9,086 nucleotides of DNA from Elusimicrobia bacterium RIFCSPHIGHO2_02_FULL_57_9 (GTDB lineage Bacteria > Elusimicrobiota > Elusimicrobia > UBA1565 > UBA9628), in NCBI GenBank assembly GCA_001800015.1, contig MGUO01000071.1, forward strand, positions 1-9,086, read 5' to 3'. Numbering within the stretch: the stretch's first letter is position 1; the number at the start of each line of letters is the position of its first letter. Made by a program: the position numbers and the translations under genes. Shown in pieces: positions 6,351-9,086 of this stretch. The notes under the pieces are model-generated. The model had not been told where the DNA came from, ran no database searches, and saw only the letters and a program-made list of their open reading frames with translations.

Positions 6351-6356
6351 CAAATA

Positions 6357-7490
6357 ATGGAAGCCAAGACGCGTTCGAAAAAGTATTCGCAGGAAGCGCT
6401 GCTTGAAGACGGCAGCATGGACTGGAAGGGCCTGGACAAGGCCGCCTGCTGCGCCGGCGTGGCCGGAGACGCGACATTCGACCGTCTTAAGCACCCTGAG
6501 GTGCGCTACGAGGTCACCGACCATTGCAACGCCGAGTGCATCATGTGCCCGCGCGATCTGCACAAACAGGGCCGCGCGCACGGGGTGATGAATCTCGAGC
6601 TTTACAAGAAAAGCCTGGATGAAGTGGCGGCCCTGGGCGCCCGGAAAATCGTTTTAACCGGCTTTGGCGAGCCCTTGGTGGACAAAACCCTGGAGGATAA
6701 AATCCGCTGCGCCAAAATAAAGAACCTTAACACCTACATCATCACCAACGCCTCCTTGCTCACCCCTCAACGCGCTCATTCGCTGATCAAGTCGGGCTTG
6801 GATGAGATGCGCGTGAGCTTCTACGGCATGCACAGGCAGTCCTACAACAACGTGATGAAAAAGCTGGATTTTGACGTCACCATGGCCAATCTTTTGCGCT
6901 TTTTGGAGATGCGCCGGGAGCTGGGCGGCAAAAAGCCGCGCGTGGAGATCTCCTGGCTGATCATGCCCGAGACCGAAGCCGATACCGGGCTTTTTAAGGA
7001 ATTCTGGGAGCCGCGGGTGGACGCTATCGAGATATGGAAGCCGCACAACTTCGGCGACGGCCGCTCCTACCGGCAACGCCACGCCGACCCAAGCCTCAAG
7101 CGCGGCTGCGGCCGTCCCGAGAACGGGCCTTTGCAAATTCAGTGGAACGGCGAAGTCATTCCCTGCTGCTACGATTACAACAACCAAATCATTCTGGGAA
7201 ACGCCTTTGAAGAGCCCGTGCTGGATATCCTCAACGGCGGCAAGTACCGGCTGCTGCGCAAGGCCCACCGGGAAAGGACTTTCGGAATGTTTCCCTACTG
7301 CAATCAATGCGACCAGCTCCTGCCCCACGCGGACGCCCTTATCTACACCAACCGGCACAACCTGCCTTTCGAAGTCGCCGTGCGCTTGTCCAACACCGAC
7401 CTCTATGACTTGGAAAAAGACGCGCAGTTCAATCCCGGCGATTTCTCGCAGCGCTACGCGGAAGGATTGGTAGAGCCGCAAAAAAAGTGA
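6357..7490 (+). CDS. Radical SAM/SPASM-domain protein
   Basis: A 377-residue iron-sulphur enzyme expected to cleave S-adenosylmethionine and start radical chemistry on an unknown substrate. The TIM-barrel part (about 48-240) opens with YEVTDHCNAECIMCP, whose Cys57-x3-Cys61-x2-Cys64 binds the 4Fe-4S cluster, and continues with VLTGFGEPL, equivalent to the SAM-binding GGEP motif, and YIITNAS. A C-terminal SPASM-type domain carries Cys251 in RGCGRPENGPLQIQWNGEV, Cys270-Cys271 in IPCCYDY and Cys315-x2-Cys318, likely ligating auxiliary cluster(s). Residues 1-45 are a charged extension with a CysCys pair (31-32) outside the known motifs. The ATG is supported by GAGG 6 bases upstream and an extended -10 promoter. 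The stop overlaps the next gene (GTGA, 7487-7490), so the two are probably co-translated; this ties it to surface-glycan synthesis, perhaps modifying a sugar. No small precursor peptide gene is visible nearby, which argues against RiPP maturation. Confidence 0.92.
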   Translation: MEAKTRSKKYSQEALLEDGSMDWKGLDKAACCAGVAGDATFDRLKHPEVRYEVTDHCNAECIMCPRDLHKQGRAHGVMNLELYKKSLDEVAALGARKIVLTGFGEPLVDKTLEDKIRCAKIKNLNTYIITNASLLTPQRAHSLIKSGLDEMRVSFYGMHRQSYNNVMKKLDFDVTMANLLRFLEMRRELGGKKPRVEISWLIMPETEADTGLFKEFWEPRVDAIEIWKPHNFGDGRSYRQRHADPSLKRGCGRPENGPLQIQWNGEVIPCCYDYNNQIILGNAFEEPVLDILNGGKYRLLRKAHRERTFGMFPYCNQCDQLLPHADALIYTNRHNLPFEVAVRLSNTDLYDLEKDAQFNPGDFSQRYAEGLVEPQKK

Positions 7491-9086
7491 CGGAAAAAAT
7501 TCGCTTCGTTGCCAAGGCGCACAAGGACGGCTCCCGACTCCTGGTTTTGGACGGAAGCGCCCCTATCGACAGGGCCCGCGCGCAGTCCTTCAGCCGCGCC
7601 TACGTTGACTTCATCGCCCAACTCAACGCCTCCAACGCCTGCCGCGACTGGTGGGCCTACAGCTTCACGGGCAAAAGCCCGCTTTCCTCAAGATTGCCCG
7701 AGCGCTGTTTTTATCTGAGCTTGATCGTCGCCGAGGCCGAAGCCTTAAACGGCGAAACCCTATGCGTGGTCTCAACCGATGATGTGCTGGCCGGCCAAGT
7801 CCGGCTTTGGGCCCATGAAAAAGGCATCGGCTTCGAGCAGCCTGCACGACGGCGCTGGGGACTTAAGAGCACGGTGAATGCCTTAACGCCTCTGGGGCCT
7901 GTCGTGGGTTTTTTGCGCTCTCTCTGGCATTGGCTGCAGGCGCGCAGCCGCTGCCGATTCAATCCCGACCCAAAGCGGGAGTACTGCGTTTTCGCGACCC
8001 TGATCAACCAGCAATCTTTCGACCCTTCCGGCGGTTATCGCGACATTTTTTTCGGCGACTTGCCGTCACGGATGGAAGAGCGCAAGGCCGAGCCCCTGAT
8101 CTTCGGCTCGATTATCGGCCCGTTTTCCACCCCTCTTCTGCGTTTGACGCGCAGCCGCTGCCAGGTCCCGGTCATTCCCATGGACTATTTTCTATCCTGG
8201 CGCGATCTCTGGGATTGTTTTTTGAACTCGCTCTACCGGCGTTGGAATGAATTCCCCCTGCGACTGACCGATCGCCTAAAAGGCCTGGATGTGAGCTTCC
8301 TCATCAAGGAAGACATGCGCCGCAATTGCCGGGAAAGCCGTTTTTTCTCGGATTTATGGTATCAAGCCTGCGCCCAAGCTCTTCTGCGCGAGCTCAAGGT
8401 TAAAACGCTGTATTATCCCTTCGAAAACTTGTCGCGGGAAAGAATGCTGGTGCTGGCCTTCCGCTCGCTTTCGCCGCAAACCCGTCTGGTGGGCTATCAG
8501 CACGCAACGCTCACCCCCGCGCATCTTAATTTCATGCTGGGTAAAAACGAGGCCGCGATCCTGCCCTTGCCCGATGCGGTCGTCACCATGGGCGAGGTCA
8601 CGCGCGATTTCATGATCGAACGCGGCGGATTTTTACCCTCTCTGCTGCGCGCCGGCTGCGGCTTGCGCCAGAGGCCCGTGACGCGCTCCTGCCAATTGAG
8701 CCGGGAAGCCGGCAACGGGAGGCCGCTGCGCCTCTTGGTCGCGCTGGCCACCAGCCCGGAGGAAAGCGCCGGGGTTCTGCGCCTCTTGGATCAAACTTTC
8801 CCGGCGTCGCCGGATCAGCCTACAATCACCCTCCGGCCTCATCCCGTCATCCCCTTGTCCTGGGGTTTGAAAATAAGCGGCCCCGTGCGCTTGCGCTTTA
8901 ACGAGGATCGCGGACCTGTGGATATGGCTTTTTCTCAAGCCGATGTCGTGCTCTATGCTTCTTCGACCATGGGGCTGGAGGCCGTGCGCCGGGGAATTCC
9001 GGTGGTTTGCCTGGACCTGGGAATTTTTTTAAATCCGGATCCTCTTCATGATTTGACCTCTTTAAAATGGGCGGCCCGCGATCCGG
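7487..9086 (+). CDS. Surface-carbohydrate biosynthesis protein, GT-B-like, 3' partial
   Basis: From the GTG at 7487 the frame stays open without a stop for 533 codons to the end of the window, so the gene continues beyond it. The GTG shares GTGA with the radical SAM stop; no strong Shine-Dalgarno lies at normal distance (GAAGGA at 7461-7466 is too far), so coupling to the upstream gene is likely. The N-terminal part has RDWWAYSFTGKSPLSSRL and LIVAEAEALNGETLCVVS, typical as far as I recall of large surface-carbohydrate proteins in O-antigen loci. The central part includes TRLVGYQHATLTPAHLNFML with His339, and TLRPHPVIPL, followed by SQADVVLYASSTMGLEAVRRGIPVV, where SSTMGLEA (492-499) is the Ser/Thr loop plus Glu seen in GT-B and polysaccharide-polymerase folds. 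It is probably a glycosyltransferase or glycan-assembly enzyme acting in the cytosol. Its C-terminal motif parallels that of the protein at 1029-3095. Specificity is unknown. Confidence 0.85.
   Translation, partial: MTEKIRFVAKAHKDGSRLLVLDGSAPIDRARAQSFSRAYVDFIAQLNASNACRDWWAYSFTGKSPLSSRLPERCFYLSLIVAEAEALNGETLCVVSTDDVLAGQVRLWAHEKGIGFEQPARRRWGLKSTVNALTPLGPVVGFLRSLWHWLQARSRCRFNPDPKREYCVFATLINQQSFDPSGGYRDIFFGDLPSRMEERKAEPLIFGSIIGPFSTPLLRLTRSRCQVPVIPMDYFLSWRDLWDCFLNSLYRRWNEFPLRLTDRLKGLDVSFLIKEDMRRNCRESRFFSDLWYQACAQALLRELKVKTLYYPFENLSRERMLVLAFRSLSPQTRLVGYQHATLTPAHLNFMLGKNEAAILPLPDAVVTMGEVTRDFMIERGGFLPSLLRAGCGLRQRPVTRSCQLSREAGNGRPLRLLVALATSPEESAGVLRLLDQTFPASPDQPTITLRPHPVIPLSWGLKISGPVRLRFNEDRGPVDMAFSQADVVLYASSTMGLEAVRRGIPVVCLDLGIFLNPDPLHDLTSLKWAARDP

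Larger units (their letters stand above)
5946..6356. other. Divergent intergenic region without an intact gene
   Basis: Between the AbiEii-like start (- strand) and the radical SAM start (+ strand) lie, in order: the AT-rich AbiE promoter/operator, a decayed nucleotidyltransferase gene, and an extended -10 promoter with ribosome-binding site for the radical SAM operon. A short + strand reading segment ending at the TAA at 6297-6299 (RDPIKTLNAEYTRVMDLL) has coding-like composition and may be a frameshifted tail of the decayed gene; it has no start of its own. Confidence 0.6.

Noticed and set aside
6654..7481. 275-codon open frame on the - strand
   Set aside because: Antisense to the radical SAM gene, which has all expected cysteine motifs.
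6357..7490. Radical SAM gene as a peptide (RiPP) maturase
   Set aside because: No small Cys- or Gly-rich precursor frame with a ribosome-binding site was seen beside it; the coupled neighbour is a carbohydrate-type protein.

Overview
The window looks like a piece of a surface-polysaccharide (O-antigen/exopolysaccharide) biosynthesis locus from a moderately GC-rich, uncultured-type bacterium using the standard code. The mix of a LegC-type sugar aminotransferase, large 'surface carbohydrate biosynthesis' GT-B-like proteins, an EPS-associated MarR-like regulator and a radical SAM/SPASM protein recalls loci from Elusimicrobiota/Omnitrophota-like lineages. That placement is an impression from gene content and is low confidence. 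No rRNA, tRNA, CRISPR array or insertion sequence was seen.

Layout: (1) Positions 2-4560, + strand, hold a tightly packed operon of four genes joined by 11-, 4- and 4-base overlaps: a LegC-like PLP aminotransferase (5' end outside the window), a 688-residue protein with a glycosyltransferase-like C-terminus, a D-2-hydroxyacid dehydrogenase, and a winged-helix regulator with an extra C-terminal alpha/beta region. (2) Positions 4567-5945, - strand, hold an AbiEii-like nucleotidyltransferase and an AbiEi-like winged-helix partner that overlap by 4 bases. They are converging on the operon with only 6 bases between stop codons. The toxin-like gene is first, the reverse of the classical abiEi-abiEii order. 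Its promoter is close to consensus and sits so near the start codon that the mRNA should be leaderless. A 7-bp inverted repeat around the -35 element is a good operator candidate. (3) Positions 5946-6356 contain that promoter, the wreck of a second nucleotidyltransferase gene (internal deletion plus a stop where a Trp is expected), and an extended -10 promoter for the next operon. (4) Positions 6357-9086, + strand, hold a radical SAM/SPASM gene and, overlapping it by 4 bases (GTGA), a second large surface-carbohydrate protein that stays open to the window end. That last gene has no stop codon inside the window and is easy to overlook.

How they may work together: the two + strand units probably make and assemble an amino-deoxysugar-containing surface glycan. 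The aminotransferase supplies the amino sugar, the dehydrogenase may supply or consume a 2-hydroxy/2-oxo acid, the two large GT-B-like proteins act in glycan assembly, and the MarR-like protein may tune expression. The AbiE-like pair and the nucleotidyltransferase remnant look like a defence/toxin-antitoxin cassette lodged between two halves of the glycan locus. These functional links are inferred from gene order and overlaps.
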